Below, piece by piece: positions 43,040 to 52,511 of a stretch of DNA of 64,000 nucleotides. Each line of letters starts with the position of its first letter. The stretch's first letter is position 1. The notes under the pieces are model-generated. The model had not been told where the DNA came from and did not search any database. It saw only the letters and a list, made by a program, of their open reading frames with translations. Source of the stretch: Imperialibacter sp. EC-SDR9 (GTDB lineage Bacteria > Bacteroidota > Bacteroidia > Cytophagales > Cyclobacteriaceae); NCBI RefSeq assembly GCF_902498805.1, contig NZ_LR701577.1:243131-307130 (forward strand), read 5' to 3'. A program made the position numbers and the translations under genes.

Positions 43040-43825
43040 ATGTTTTTCAAGAACTATTTTTTAGGGGTGGCGGACATTCTTCAGGCTAAATTTCTTGGTC
43101 ATGAAAGGGAAAATCAACACTCGGGAGATAAGGGGGAATTAAGCGAAAATTTCGTTCAAGAGTTTTTAACCGATTCCTTAGCTGACAACTTTAAAATATT
43201 CCGAGGTGGCCAAATCATAAACTCTTCGGGAAAAAGCTCTAAACAGCTTGATATTGTTCTTTGCGGAAAAAGAACAATTAAAATATTTGGTGACAAAGGA
43301 ATTTACCCAATCGAGTCAGTTGCAGGCGTTTTTAGTATTACTGCAAATTTATCTTTTTCCAAATTAAAAGATTGCATGAAGGAATTTCACAGCATTCCCA
43401 AATATGGGTATCATTTTTCCATTGAGAAATTCTACGGGGAAACATTTGTAAAGCAAACTATGAATACCTATAAGCTACTTTTTCCATTTACCTGCGTTTT
43501 CGCATTTAAAGGAGACATCAATGAAAGATGGGTGGAGGAGATACTAGGTTTCTTGACAAAAAACAAAATAGATCCGGCATTATGGCCAGATCTCATAGTT
43601 GTTAACAAAAAAGGGATGATTGAACTAAGCCGTACGAAAACAGAGAGCGGAACAATCGACTTAAGGTATCAATTTGTCGATTTTACTGACTATACCAATT
43701 ATGGAATTTGCTTCACCAAAATCCTTTTCCATCTCTACAACTTAAGCCACGAGGAATTCATCCTAAAACCACAATATGAGCAGTATTTTAATAAGGACTT
43801 AGAAGAAAAAAATGATGATTTGTAA
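43040..43825 (+). CDS. DUF6602 (PD-(D/E)xK-like nuclease fold) protein, possibly inactive
   Basis: 261 residues. The N-terminal part fits DUF6602: G-E-L-S-E-N-F-V-Q-E-F-L, then S-S-K-Q-L-D-I-V-L (Asp of the nuclease core) and Y-P-I-E-S-V-A-G-V-F-S-I-T. In relatives as I recall them the last strand carries I/V-E-V-K; here E and K appear as S and T, so catalysis may be lost. It is AT-rich (one sampled line, 43561-43620, is about 35% G+C) and lies between two paralogous molybdenum hydroxylase genes. It looks like a recent insertion. DUF6602 proteins often occur in defence islands; the role here is unknown. Confidence 0.75.
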   Translation: MFFKNYFLGVADILQAKFLGHERENQHSGDKGELSENFVQEFLTDSLADNFKIFRGGQIINSSGKSSKQLDIVLCGKRTIKIFGDKGIYPIESVAGVFSITANLSFSKLKDCMKEFHSIPKYGYHFSIEKFYGETFVKQTMNTYKLLFPFTCVFAFKGDINERWVEEILGFLTKNKIDPALWPDLIVVNKKGMIELSRTKTESGTIDLRYQFVDFTDYTNYGICFTKILFHLYNLSHEEFILKPQYEQYFNKDLEEKNDDL

Positions 43826-43994
43826 TCTACACGCCACGCACTCCAGCCGGGCACCCTTGTCTGAAGCTAGTGACGTTTCACATCTGGCCGCTTCAGTCTA
43901 TTGATGTCTCAAAAGCAATGCTGCCCCCACCAGCCCCGGCCATGTATTGATGATTGCTTATGATGCCGTTATTCCATAACTTATTAGAATTTCG

Positions 43995-46274
43995 ATGGAT
44001 CTTCTAACAAAAAATTCCCAGCAAATGGCCTCAGCAAAAACATCTCTCAACAGGCGTTCCTTCTTAAAAACTTCTGCCCTCGCAGGTGGCGGCCTCATGC
44101 TTAGCTTTAGCTGGCTGGTCGGCTGCAAGCCTTCTCCCGAACAGGCCCACAGTCTCCCCGACGAATGGTTTGACCTCAATGGCTTCATCAAAATTGGCAA
44201 TAACGGACTGGTCACCATCATGTCGCCCAATCCAGAGGGAGGTCAAAACATCAAAACGGCCTTCCCCATGATCGTCGCCGACGAGCTGGACGTCGACTGG
44301 AAGAATGTAGTCGTAGAGCAGGCGCCGCTGGACACTGAGAAATACACCCGGCAGTTTATCGGTGGTAGCCAGGCGATCCGCCAGGGCTGGAAAAGCCTGC
44401 GCATGGCCGGAGCAACAGCAAGGTACGTACTGAAAGAAGCTGCTGCCAAAGCCTGGGGAGTTCCGTCAGGAGAAATCACCACTGAGGCTGGTGTAATTTA
44501 CCACAAAGCCAGCGGCAAACAGGCTGGCTACGGCGAGATGGCCGCTGCGGCAGTGTCGATTCCCGTGCCTGAAGAAGTGGCGCTCAAGGCGCAAAAAGAC
44601 TTTAAGATCATTGGCACTTCCCGCAAAAATGTGGATGCGAAAAAGATCGTGACCGGCCAGCCATTGTTTGGCATCGACCACAAAAAGGAAGGCATGCTCA
44701 TCGCCATGGTGGTGCATCCGCCTGCATTTGGTTTGAAATTAAAATCAGTGGATGATAGTGCTGCCAGGGCTATGCCCGGCATCGTCGACGTGTTTCCCAT
44801 CAAAAACATGCAGGACGACTACCAGCGACAGTTTTTCGACACCTGCGCCTTTACAGAACTGGTGGCCGTAGTAGGCAAGTCCACCTGGGAGGTGATGAAT
44901 GCCAGAAAGGCACTCAAAGTGGAATGGGAGCCTTTCTCTGATTATTCCGAAACGAGAGACAATGGCACCCGGCTTTTCCCTGCCGGACTCGAAAGCACGG
45001 AAGGGCACAGGGAACATATGGCGAAAAAAACTGGCAAAACCGTCAATGTGCTTCGTAAAGACGGTGACCCGGAAAAGGCATTTCAGAATGCAGCAAAAGT
45101 GATTGAACGTACCTACACAGCCCCATTTCTGGCGCACAACTGCATGGAACCAATGAACTTCTTTGCTGACGTAACTGCGGACGGAGCCACTTTGGTTGGG
45201 CCACTTCAGAAACCAGAATTCACCGAAAAAACCGTTTCTGCACGCCTGGGTATTCCGCTTGAAAAAATAGATATCCAAATGACCCGGCTTGGCGGCGGGT
45301 TTGGCCGCCGGTCGTACGCCCACTGGATGGTAGAGGCTGCCGTCATCTCCGATAAAGTGAAAGCGCCTGTGAAGCTTGTCTACAGCCGGGAAGATGACAT
45401 GACCTCAGGTATCTACCGCCCCACCTATCAGGCGATCTACCGGGCAGCCCTGGATGCTGAGAATAACCTGATTGGCTTCCATGTCAACGGTGGTGGCATT
45501 CCGGAAAGCTGCATCTACGCCAACCGGTTTCCGGCTGGTGCGGTCGACAACTACCTCGCTGAAGACTGGGTGCTCGACTCCAACATCACCACCGGATCCT
45601 TCCGGGCACCCCGCTCCAACTTTATTGCTGCCGCAGAGCAGTCGTTCCTCGACGAAGTAGCCGAAGCAGCAGGGAAAGACCCCATCGATTTCCGGCTGGA
45701 GCTGTTGGAACGAGCAAAGAACACCCCGGTCGGCGACAACAATGACTATGATGCTGAGCGCTACGCTGGTGTACTCCAACTGGCGAAAGAAAAATCGAAC
45801 TGGGGTGAGAAAAAGGCAGGCGTGCACCGGGGTGTTTCTGCTTACTTCTGCCACAACAGCTACGCCGCCAATGTGTTAGACCTGGTGTTTGAGAATGGCA
45901 ATGCCCGGGTAGAAAAAGTCACTTGTGCCATCGACTGTGGCATTGTCGTGAATCCTGACACAGCCACAAACCTGGCGGAGGGTGCCACAGTGGATGGCGT
46001 AGGCACGGCGATGTTCGGTGCCTTTACCTTTAAAGACGGCGTGCCCGAAAAGACCAACTTCGACAAGTACCGGATGATCCGCACGAAAGAAGCACCCAAA
46101 GTCATCGACGTGCATTTCGTCAAGAATGACATTGACCCAACCGGCATGGGAGAACCGGCCTACCCCCCTGTTTTCGCCGCATTGGCCAATGCGCTTTACC
46201 AGGCCACTGGCAAACGCCTGTACGATCAGCCATTTGCGCCTGCGCTGGAGGAGTTGTCGAGGTCGAGGATTTAA
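43995..46274 (+). CDS. Molybdopterin-binding subunit of molybdenum hydroxylase, paralog 2 (IorB-like)
   Basis: 759 residues, by eye about two-thirds identical to paralog 1 along the whole length. Tat signal N-R-R-S-F-L-K with A-L-A-G-G-G-L-M-L-S-F and again a cysteine at W-L-V-G-C. It keeps G-G-S-Q-A-I-R-Q-G-W, G-G-G-F-G-R-R-S-Y, F-R-A-P-R-S-N-F and G-M-G-E-P-A-Y-P-P, so it should be active. It has no 2Fe-2S partner of its own and probably shares the subunit at 40111. The pair arose by duplication, and the DUF6602 gene was inserted between. Substrate probably similar but not identical. Confidence 0.93.
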   Translation: MDLLTKNSQQMASAKTSLNRRSFLKTSALAGGGLMLSFSWLVGCKPSPEQAHSLPDEWFDLNGFIKIGNNGLVTIMSPNPEGGQNIKTAFPMIVADELDVDWKNVVVEQAPLDTEKYTRQFIGGSQAIRQGWKSLRMAGATARYVLKEAAAKAWGVPSGEITTEAGVIYHKASGKQAGYGEMAAAAVSIPVPEEVALKAQKDFKIIGTSRKNVDAKKIVTGQPLFGIDHKKEGMLIAMVVHPPAFGLKLKSVDDSAARAMPGIVDVFPIKNMQDDYQRQFFDTCAFTELVAVVGKSTWEVMNARKALKVEWEPFSDYSETRDNGTRLFPAGLESTEGHREHMAKKTGKTVNVLRKDGDPEKAFQNAAKVIERTYTAPFLAHNCMEPMNFFADVTADGATLVGPLQKPEFTEKTVSARLGIPLEKIDIQMTRLGGGFGRRSYAHWMVEAAVISDKVKAPVKLVYSREDDMTSGIYRPTYQAIYRAALDAENNLIGFHVNGGGIPESCIYANRFPAGAVDNYLAEDWVLDSNITTGSFRAPRSNFIAAAEQSFLDEVAEAAGKDPIDFRLELLERAKNTPVGDNNDYDAERYAGVLQLAKEKSNWGEKKAGVHRGVSAYFCHNSYAANVLDLVFENGNARVEKVTCAIDCGIVVNPDTATNLAEGATVDGVGTAMFGAFTFKDGVPEKTNFDKYRMIRTKEAPKVIDVHFVKNDIDPTGMGEPAYPPVFAALANALYQATGKRLYDQPFAPALEELSRSRI

Positions 46275-46276
46275 TA

Positions 46277-46343
46277 TTGTTTGATTTTCGTAGCTGTTTA
46301 TTTTTTTTTCATTACTCAAACAGCCTCCATGACCCTACCTTTG
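46277..46343 (+). promoter_or_regulatory. Promoter with upstream element, copy 2
   Basis: TTGTTTGATTTTCGTA (46277-46292) is identical to the word at 32999 and again lies 59 bases upstream of TACCTTTG (46336-46343); CATTA occurs at the same place between. It is 31 bases upstream of the aldo/keto reductase start. Confidence 0.6.
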
Positions 46344-46361
46344 ATTTGTTAAACGTAATAA

Positions 46362-47372
<1,011 letters not shown>

Positions 47373-47500
47373 AAACACGTGGCCCCCGATTAAAGCAACA
47401 ATAAAGGCAAAAGTTGCACAAAAATTTAGTCAGCCGGAATCACCAACCGACAACTGACGTATTACCCCTTCAAACATGACGGATGTCCTGTTTTCTCAGC

Positions 47501-47518
47501 ATCGCTTTTGCGATTTTT
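47501..47518 (+). terminator. Weak hairpin terminator before the small membrane gene
   Basis: ATCGC (47501-47505) and GCGAT (47510-47514) around TTTT, followed by four T. It may end the aldo/keto reductase transcript, but the stem is short. Confidence 0.45.
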
Positions 47519-47535
47519 GATAAAATTGTCTGCGC

Positions 47536-47877
47536 ATGAGCAACAGGACGCCCCTTACCATTATCAGAGCAATTCACACCTTCATTTGGGGGTTTTTCAA
47601 TGTTGTGATTTTCTACATGCTCTACGCAGTCATCACCAATAGAATTGACAAATGGCTATGGATCGGTTTTGCACTGGTGGCGTTGGAGGGAATCACCTTA
47701 TTAGCCTTTAAGTGGGTTTGCCCACTAACCGTTGCCGCCCGAAAGTACTCCTCCTCCACAGCTGACAATTTTGATATTTTCTTGCCAAATTGGCTGGCCA
47801 GGCACACCAAACTGATCTACACCTCCATAGTGTTTTTCATTGCAATTCTGACCTTGATTCGGTTGTTGCCGCTTTGA
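47536..47877 (+). CDS. Small membrane protein of unknown function
   Basis: 113 residues with three hydrophobic segments (about 11-32, 40-60 and 92-111). The middle has F-K-W-V-C-P-L-T-V-A-A-R-K-Y and D-N-F-D-I-F-L-P-N-W-L-A-R-H, which recalls DUF2784-like small membrane proteins, but I would not assign it firmly. It converges with the acyltransferase gene 12 bases away. Confidence 0.6.
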   Translation: MSNRTPLTIIRAIHTFIWGFFNVVIFYMLYAVITNRIDKWLWIGFALVALEGITLLAFKWVCPLTVAARKYSSSTADNFDIFLPNWLARHTKLIYTSIVFFIAILTLIRLLPL

Positions 47878-47889
47878 AGACTTGTTAAA

Positions 47890-48528
47890 CTATTTGGTCG
47901 TAGCCAATGGCTTCACCCACTCCTTTCTCTCAAAATCCCACACCCTGACCACCTTGGCCGGGTTGCCAACGGCTACTGAATATGGCGGAATATCGGTCAT
48001 GACCACTGAATTGGCACCAATACGGCAATATTTGCCAAGCACCAACGGTTCTCCGTTCTTTTTACCCATGATCACAGTGCCTGTGCCTACGAAAGCATCC
48101 TCTTCGAGAATCACTGGTGCTTTCTGAGAAGGCTGGTGATGGTGTGGCAGGTCAGGGTCAATGCCATGGTGCATGCCGAGTATTCTGACGTACTGTGAAA
48201 GCCCTACATGCTTGTGGAGCGTTACCGGGCCAATGACCACACAGCCAAGGCCGGTGTGCACCTCGTCTCCAATGATGACGTCGCCCATGCCGTTGTTGAT
48301 CAGCACTCCTTTTTCAATACGTGAGTACTTGCCCATGCTGAACTTGTTGAAAGGAACCAGGTCGAGGCGGGAGCCCCAGCTGATGCCTCTTTTAAAATAG
48401 CGGGGAAAGATCAGCCATAGCCAGATATACCAACGTACCCTGGCACTGTAGGGTTTGCGCTGGAAAATCAGCTTCAGAACAACTTCCTTAAGCTTCGGGC
48501 TGCTTTTGATCTTTTCTTTGAGAGACAT
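47890..48528 (-). CDS. Left-handed beta-helix (hexapeptide repeat) acyltransferase
   Basis: 212 residues from the ATG at 48528, which is preceded by AAAAGGAA; a longer start at 48645 would lie deep inside the preceding gene. Hexapeptide repeats run from about residue 65 to 190 (I-E-K-G-V-L-I, V-I-I-G-D-E-V, V-V-I-G-P-V, I-G-A-N-S-V-V, Y-S-V-A-V-G-N-P-A). It resembles serine/colanic-acid O-acetyltransferases. It overlaps the end of the glycosyltransferase gene by 41 bases. It probably O-acetylates the glycan assembled by this cluster. Confidence 0.88.
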   Translation of the reverse strand: MSLKEKIKSSPKLKEVVLKLIFQRKPYSARVRWYIWLWLIFPRYFKRGISWGSRLDLVPFNKFSMGKYSRIEKGVLINNGMGDVIIGDEVHTGLGCVVIGPVTLHKHVGLSQYVRILGMHHGIDPDLPHHHQPSQKAPVILEEDAFVGTGTVIMGKKNGEPLVLGKYCRIGANSVVMTDIPPYSVAVGNPAKVVRVWDFERKEWVKPLATTK

Positions 48529-49741
48529 TTCCTTTTGGTTGTTTTTCGAGAGCAAACCTGATAAGCGTCCCGAACTGCCTTGCCCGGTGTGTCCATGTAT
48601 TTTTTGATGCGACGAGCGCTCTCTGTTTTTGCTTTTCATCATCATCAGAGGCGTAGGCTTTTAACACTTTGTCCGCAAAGTCTTCCGGTGTCAAACCAAT
48701 CTCAACCACTTCACCGAGGCTGTCCAGCACTTCGGGATTAAAGTTGGTGCTTACGACCGGCTTGCCTGCTGCGAGGTACTCAAAAAGCTTCAGCGGGTAA
48801 ATTCCCTGGCTCACTTCGTCACATTTGAATGGAATTATGGCCACGTCAAACCGAGCCACCACCGAAGGTGCCTCCTCGTGGTTGCATGAACCTGTAAAGT
48901 GTATTCTGGGGTGATCAAAAACTTTTTCTGGTACATATCCCGGCTCCACAGGGCCTGCCAGCACAAGATGCCAGTCGCTCAATACCTCCAGCGCATCATG
49001 CAACAAATCAAAGTCTGTTCTCCGCTCTATGTTACCAAGGTAGCCCAATACCTTGCCTTCAATGCCAGCAAGGCTTTTGTGATACGCTCCTTTGATGGCC
49101 AGTGCTTTGTTGAAAAGCTTATAATTGGCCGCATTAGGTACCAGGTAACTGTTCTCAATTCCCTGGTCGGTAAATTTCTTTTGAAGGGCTGGTGCTGTTG
49201 AAATCACCATGTCCGACTGTTCCAGGGCTATTTGCTCGAGATAAGGGCCATGGCGCAGTGTAAATGGTTTCACCATAGGGTCAATGCAGTGATAGACACT
49301 CAGTGCAGGTTTTATAGCCAGCTTCCTTTTAAGTCCAGGGAAATAGAAGTCGAAGGAGTTGATGTACACCAGCGATTCAATGTGGCTTTGCTTCAAAAAC
49401 CGGTTGATCCTCCTGGCCACCGTGCGGTGGTTCAGGCCAGAGAATAAATTGTAGATAATCCCCCTGGGGAGAAAGTTAATAGGCCAAACAAAGGGAGGAA
49501 GGAGCACCTTCACTCCCTCTTTTTCGATCACAGGTTTTTTGAAGTAAGCCAAAATCCTTTTGCGAATCTCCGGTTTGTGGAACCCCTTAAGCAACTCAGT
49601 AAATGTAAAGGGGTGATCGACCAGTACCACATTATTGTCCAATGCTAACTCACTGGAAATCTGCCAGGTAGTCGACGTATATCGTTCGTCGTGCCGGGGA
49701 AGGGAAAGCACCAGTATATTAGTATTTGCAAGTCTGGTCAT
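48488..49741 (-). CDS. Glycosyltransferase, GT4-like (GT-B fold)
   Basis: 417 residues. The C-terminal half shows GT1/GT4 features: V-L-G-Y-L-G-N-I-E-R-R-T-D, L-V-L-A-G-P-V near residue 255, and I-I-P-F-K-C-D-E-V-S-Q-G-I-Y-P-L-K-L-F-E-Y-L-A-A-G-K-P-V-V-S, the nucleotide-sugar E-x7-E region. The N-terminal half has H-C-I-D-P. Its ATG shares a base with the stop of the preceding gene (TGATG), so the two are coupled. Donor sugar unknown. Confidence 0.9.
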   Translation of the reverse strand: MTRLANTNILVLSLPRHDERYTSTTWQISSELALDNNVVLVDHPFTFTELLKGFHKPEIRKRILAYFKKPVIEKEGVKVLLPPFVWPINFLPRGIIYNLFSGLNHRTVARRINRFLKQSHIESLVYINSFDFYFPGLKRKLAIKPALSVYHCIDPMVKPFTLRHGPYLEQIALEQSDMVISTAPALQKKFTDQGIENSYLVPNAANYKLFNKALAIKGAYHKSLAGIEGKVLGYLGNIERRTDFDLLHDALEVLSDWHLVLAGPVEPGYVPEKVFDHPRIHFTGSCNHEEAPSVVARFDVAIIPFKCDEVSQGIYPLKLFEYLAAGKPVVSTNFNPEVLDSLGEVVEIGLTPEDFADKVLKAYASDDDEKQKQRALVASKNTWTHRARQFGTLIRFALEKQPKGNVSQRKDQKQPEA

Positions 49742-50679
49742 CAGGATGCCATTTGGTTAACCGGCAGTTTCGCCTCCAAACCTTTCCGAAGCTCCACCGC
49801 TAAATCCGGGTGACGATCGTACTGATGTACCACGGCCAGCGGTTGTCCGGTAAGGTTCTCAATTCTTCCATTAGATACCGAAAATTCTGTTAAATCCGAA
49901 AAGTGAAGAGTAGCGATCGATCCTGATCCATTGGCTTCCATGTGTCTGGTAAGCCCACGCAGGCGATAGTAAAACAAGCGAATATGAATGGCCTGATCGG
50001 CGCCAAGCATATCAATGATCTTCGGAAGGTTTTCATAGGTCTCTTCCAGCATTTCTTCTATATACTGATTGATGGCACGGCGTGAGCCATAGGTTACGCC
50101 AGCACAAGCCACATTTTTATCGGCCATTTGTTCGAAAATAGCATCAGAGTATGTCCTCCTGATCCACTTCTCGTTCATCTCACTTTCGCTGTTGGCCACT
50201 GGCTCAATACCTGTAACTATCGCATCGCTCTGAAGGGTTGCAAATGGATCGTATTGAAAAATGATATCCCGCACATCAGCAATCATCACTTGCTCATGAG
50301 GAAGCTGCGACAAAAGTTGCTTGATCAGGAAAAATCTTTTGACCATAAACTGTGTCAGCGGAGAGGTTAATGCCTCAATTCTCGCTCTTCTTAGCGGGTC
50401 CCGTTCCCATTTTGCTGACAGGTACTGCGCATATTTTTGCTGCAGCGAGGGCATTTTGCTAAGTACCTTGGCTATTACCTTGCCTGTAAAATTCTCCTTG
50501 AAGGGAATAAAATGAACACCTTGAATATGGCTGCAGTCTGCCTCGAGCTGAGGTATATTTTTGCCCGCAAACATGTAAATATCCGTGTCTGGTATGAACT
50601 TTTTGCAGCTCAGAACAAAGTGTTTGATATGCTCAAAGCCATAGCCCACCCCAAAAGTGATTATTGCCTTTCTCATCAT
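49741..50679 (-). CDS. Glycosyltransferase-like protein (GT-A type, unclassified)
   Basis: 312 residues from the ATG at 50679, which follows the stop of the previous gene by one base; an upstream in-frame start at 50703 would overlap. The fold looks like a nucleotide-sugar transferase: A-I-I-T-F-G-V-G-Y, V-M-I-A-D-V-R-D-I-I-F-Q-Y-D-P-F with a D-x-R-D motif in place of D-x-D, and V-A-C-A-G-V-T-Y-G. G-A-D-Q-A-I-H-I near residue 225 matches the acceptor-side D-Q motif of such enzymes. Family not certain; context supports glycan synthesis. Confidence 0.72.
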   Translation of the reverse strand: MMRKAIITFGVGYGFEHIKHFVLSCKKFIPDTDIYMFAGKNIPQLEADCSHIQGVHFIPFKENFTGKVIAKVLSKMPSLQQKYAQYLSAKWERDPLRRARIEALTSPLTQFMVKRFFLIKQLLSQLPHEQVMIADVRDIIFQYDPFATLQSDAIVTGIEPVANSESEMNEKWIRRTYSDAIFEQMADKNVACAGVTYGSRRAINQYIEEMLEETYENLPKIIDMLGADQAIHIRLFYYRLRGLTRHMEANGSGSIATLHFSDLTEFSVSNGRIENLTGQPLAVVHQYDRHPDLAVELRKGLEAKLPVNQMAS

Positions 50680-50680
50680 C

Positions 50681-51601
50681 TTACGATTTGGTGACGAAAT
50701 CATCGGTAGTATGCTTTAATTTTTTTGGCCCGAAAGCGTATTCAATTAGCTTTCCTGACTCATTCTGAATTCTCTTGATAAACGCATTGAACAGCGTGCC
50801 ATCCTTCAGCAGCCTTCTTGAGCTGGTCCACATCCTGGCTTTGTTGTTGCGCACCAGCTTCAGCTTTCCAATCTCTCCAAGCTTCCGGCCCATCCTGCCA
50901 TCTTCTCCAAAAACAACGAAGTTGGCACTCGACTCATCGTTGTCAAACACCCGGGTCACAGGCATTTCGAAGCCTTTCACAGCCAGCCCCTGCTCTATAC
51001 GGAACCCAAAGTTGGCACCACGCACATTCAAAAACTCTCGCCTGATGCGTCTGTATTCGAAAAGAATTTCTGCCAATAGTTCATAGAAACCAAGCTGGAT
51101 ACGACCGGCCTTTCCAAAGGGTAAGAAGCTGTAGTTGGCATACACACAGGTGATTTTCTCATTGTCCATGAGTGGCTTTACCAGGGTCTCGACCCAGTGC
51201 GGAGGGTACAACGAATCGCCATCCCCGCAGAGCTGATACTTGCCTTTGGACGCTCTCAGTCCGGCCAGCCTGGCATGAGCAATGCCTTGTTTCGTTTCAA
51301 ATAATGACCTCACTCCCAGCCTATCCAGTAATGCCTGGGTGCTGTCGGTGGAGTTATTGTTAACGATAATCAACTCGGTTGGATATTTCAGCTCCATGGC
51401 TGAAAAGGAAGAAAGCGTTCTTAGTAAGTTCTTCTCTTCGTTCCACGCCGGAATGACCACCGAAATTACCGGCTTATCCTCGCTGAACTTTGACAGTCCA
51501 GCCTTGATTCTGTCAAGCTCAGAGGCCGAAGCCTGCTTCCAGTCGCCATCTTTGAAATTATGTTTTCTCACCCAGCTGGGCACATTGAATCGTGAGCTCA
51601 T
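50681..51601 (-). CDS. Family 2 glycosyltransferase
   Basis: 306 residues, GT-A fold. S-V-V-I-P-A-W-N-E-E-K-N at about residue 47, I-I-V-N-N-N-S-T-D-S-T, then the acidic C-G-D-G-D-S-L-Y-P metal site. It starts 4 bases before the previous stop (ATGA overlap). Part of the five-glycosyltransferase cluster on the minus strand. Confidence 0.9.
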   Translation of the reverse strand: MSSRFNVPSWVRKHNFKDGDWKQASASELDRIKAGLSKFSEDKPVISVVIPAWNEEKNLLRTLSSFSAMELKYPTELIIVNNNSTDSTQALLDRLGVRSLFETKQGIAHARLAGLRASKGKYQLCGDGDSLYPPHWVETLVKPLMDNEKITCVYANYSFLPFGKAGRIQLGFYELLAEILFEYRRIRREFLNVRGANFGFRIEQGLAVKGFEMPVTRVFDNDESSANFVVFGEDGRMGRKLGEIGKLKLVRNNKARMWTSSRRLLKDGTLFNAFIKRIQNESGKLIEYAFGPKKLKHTTDDFVTKS

Positions 51602-52509
51602 GAGTATCTTAGATTATTAAACTTGTAACCAATTTTTTGAGAGTAGGTAGGCGACTGAAAATTCCAGCCAATACCTGCTAAATGAGCCTTAATGTTGCCC
51701 CACTGATTCTTCAAAGCATAGGAAACCAGGCTTTTTGGTGTGGCTACCAACAGAAAGTAGATCCAGAACAAAGTGAGGTAGAAAGACCTTGAATTGCGAC
51801 GCATGAACAAAATCCTGTTTCTGCTCATGAAGTAACTTTTCAGTTCACTGATTGGGCCTACGGTTTGCGACTCCTTGTGAAACAGCATCGATTGGGTGTC
51901 AACAGCGATCTTAAATCCATGTTTCTTGATCATCTCGGCCCAGTCGTGCTCTTCATAGTAGAGAAAGTATGTTTCTGGCATCATGCCAACTGCTTCCACC
52001 ACTCGCTTAGGAATCATCATAGCCGCCCCATGTGGAAAGCTCGTGTAGCTCAGTCCTTCGTCATCTGCTGCTGCCGTTGCTGTCAGGCATTCGTTGCGAC
52101 AAGTCACTTTGTTGAATGGAGTGAAGCCCGCATACTGCATTACATCCGGCGTATCGAAATAATAAAGCAGAGGGCACAGCACGCCAATAGCTGGGTGGCT
52201 CTGCATCAGCGAAACGAGTCTGGGTAAGATATCGGCCTTGAATTCAGTGTCGTTATTGATGAAAAAGAAGTAGTCTCCTTTTGCTTTTCTGATGCCGAGG
52301 TTGTTGCCACCGGCAAAGCCGAGGTTGATGTCGCTTCTTACAAACGTGATCCACGGATGCTGAGCCTTCAACAACGGGCCCGGGTTTTCCCGGGACCCAT
52401 TGTCTACCACCACCATCTGAATGTCTTTCATCCCCAGCTTTTCAATGCTCCGAAGTAGTTCCAGGGTGACTTTAGTATTGTTATAATTAACTGTGATGAT
52501 CGATACCAT
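51598..52509 (-). CDS. Family 2 glycosyltransferase (rhamnosyltransferase-like)
   Basis: 303 residues from the ATG at 52509, just after the previous stop. Motifs: S-I-I-T-V-N-Y-N-N, V-V-V-D-N-G-S, G-F-A-G-G-N-N-L-G-I-R, and F-F-I-N-N-D-T-E, the metal-binding N-D-T of the WbbL-like subgroup. A C-terminal hydrophobic segment (about 245-265) may anchor it. Subgroup members often transfer rhamnose. Confidence 0.9.
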   Translation of the reverse strand: MVSIITVNYNNTKVTLELLRSIEKLGMKDIQMVVVDNGSRENPGPLLKAQHPWITFVRSDINLGFAGGNNLGIRKAKGDYFFFINNDTEFKADILPRLVSLMQSHPAIGVLCPLLYYFDTPDVMQYAGFTPFNKVTCRNECLTATAAADDEGLSYTSFPHGAAMMIPKRVVEAVGMMPETYFLYYEEHDWAEMIKKHGFKIAVDTQSMLFHKESQTVGPISELKSYFMSRNRILFMRRNSRSFYLTLFWIYFLLVATPKSLVSYALKNQWGNIKAHLAGIGWNFQSPTYSQKIGYKFNNLRYS

Positions 52510-52511
52510 AC

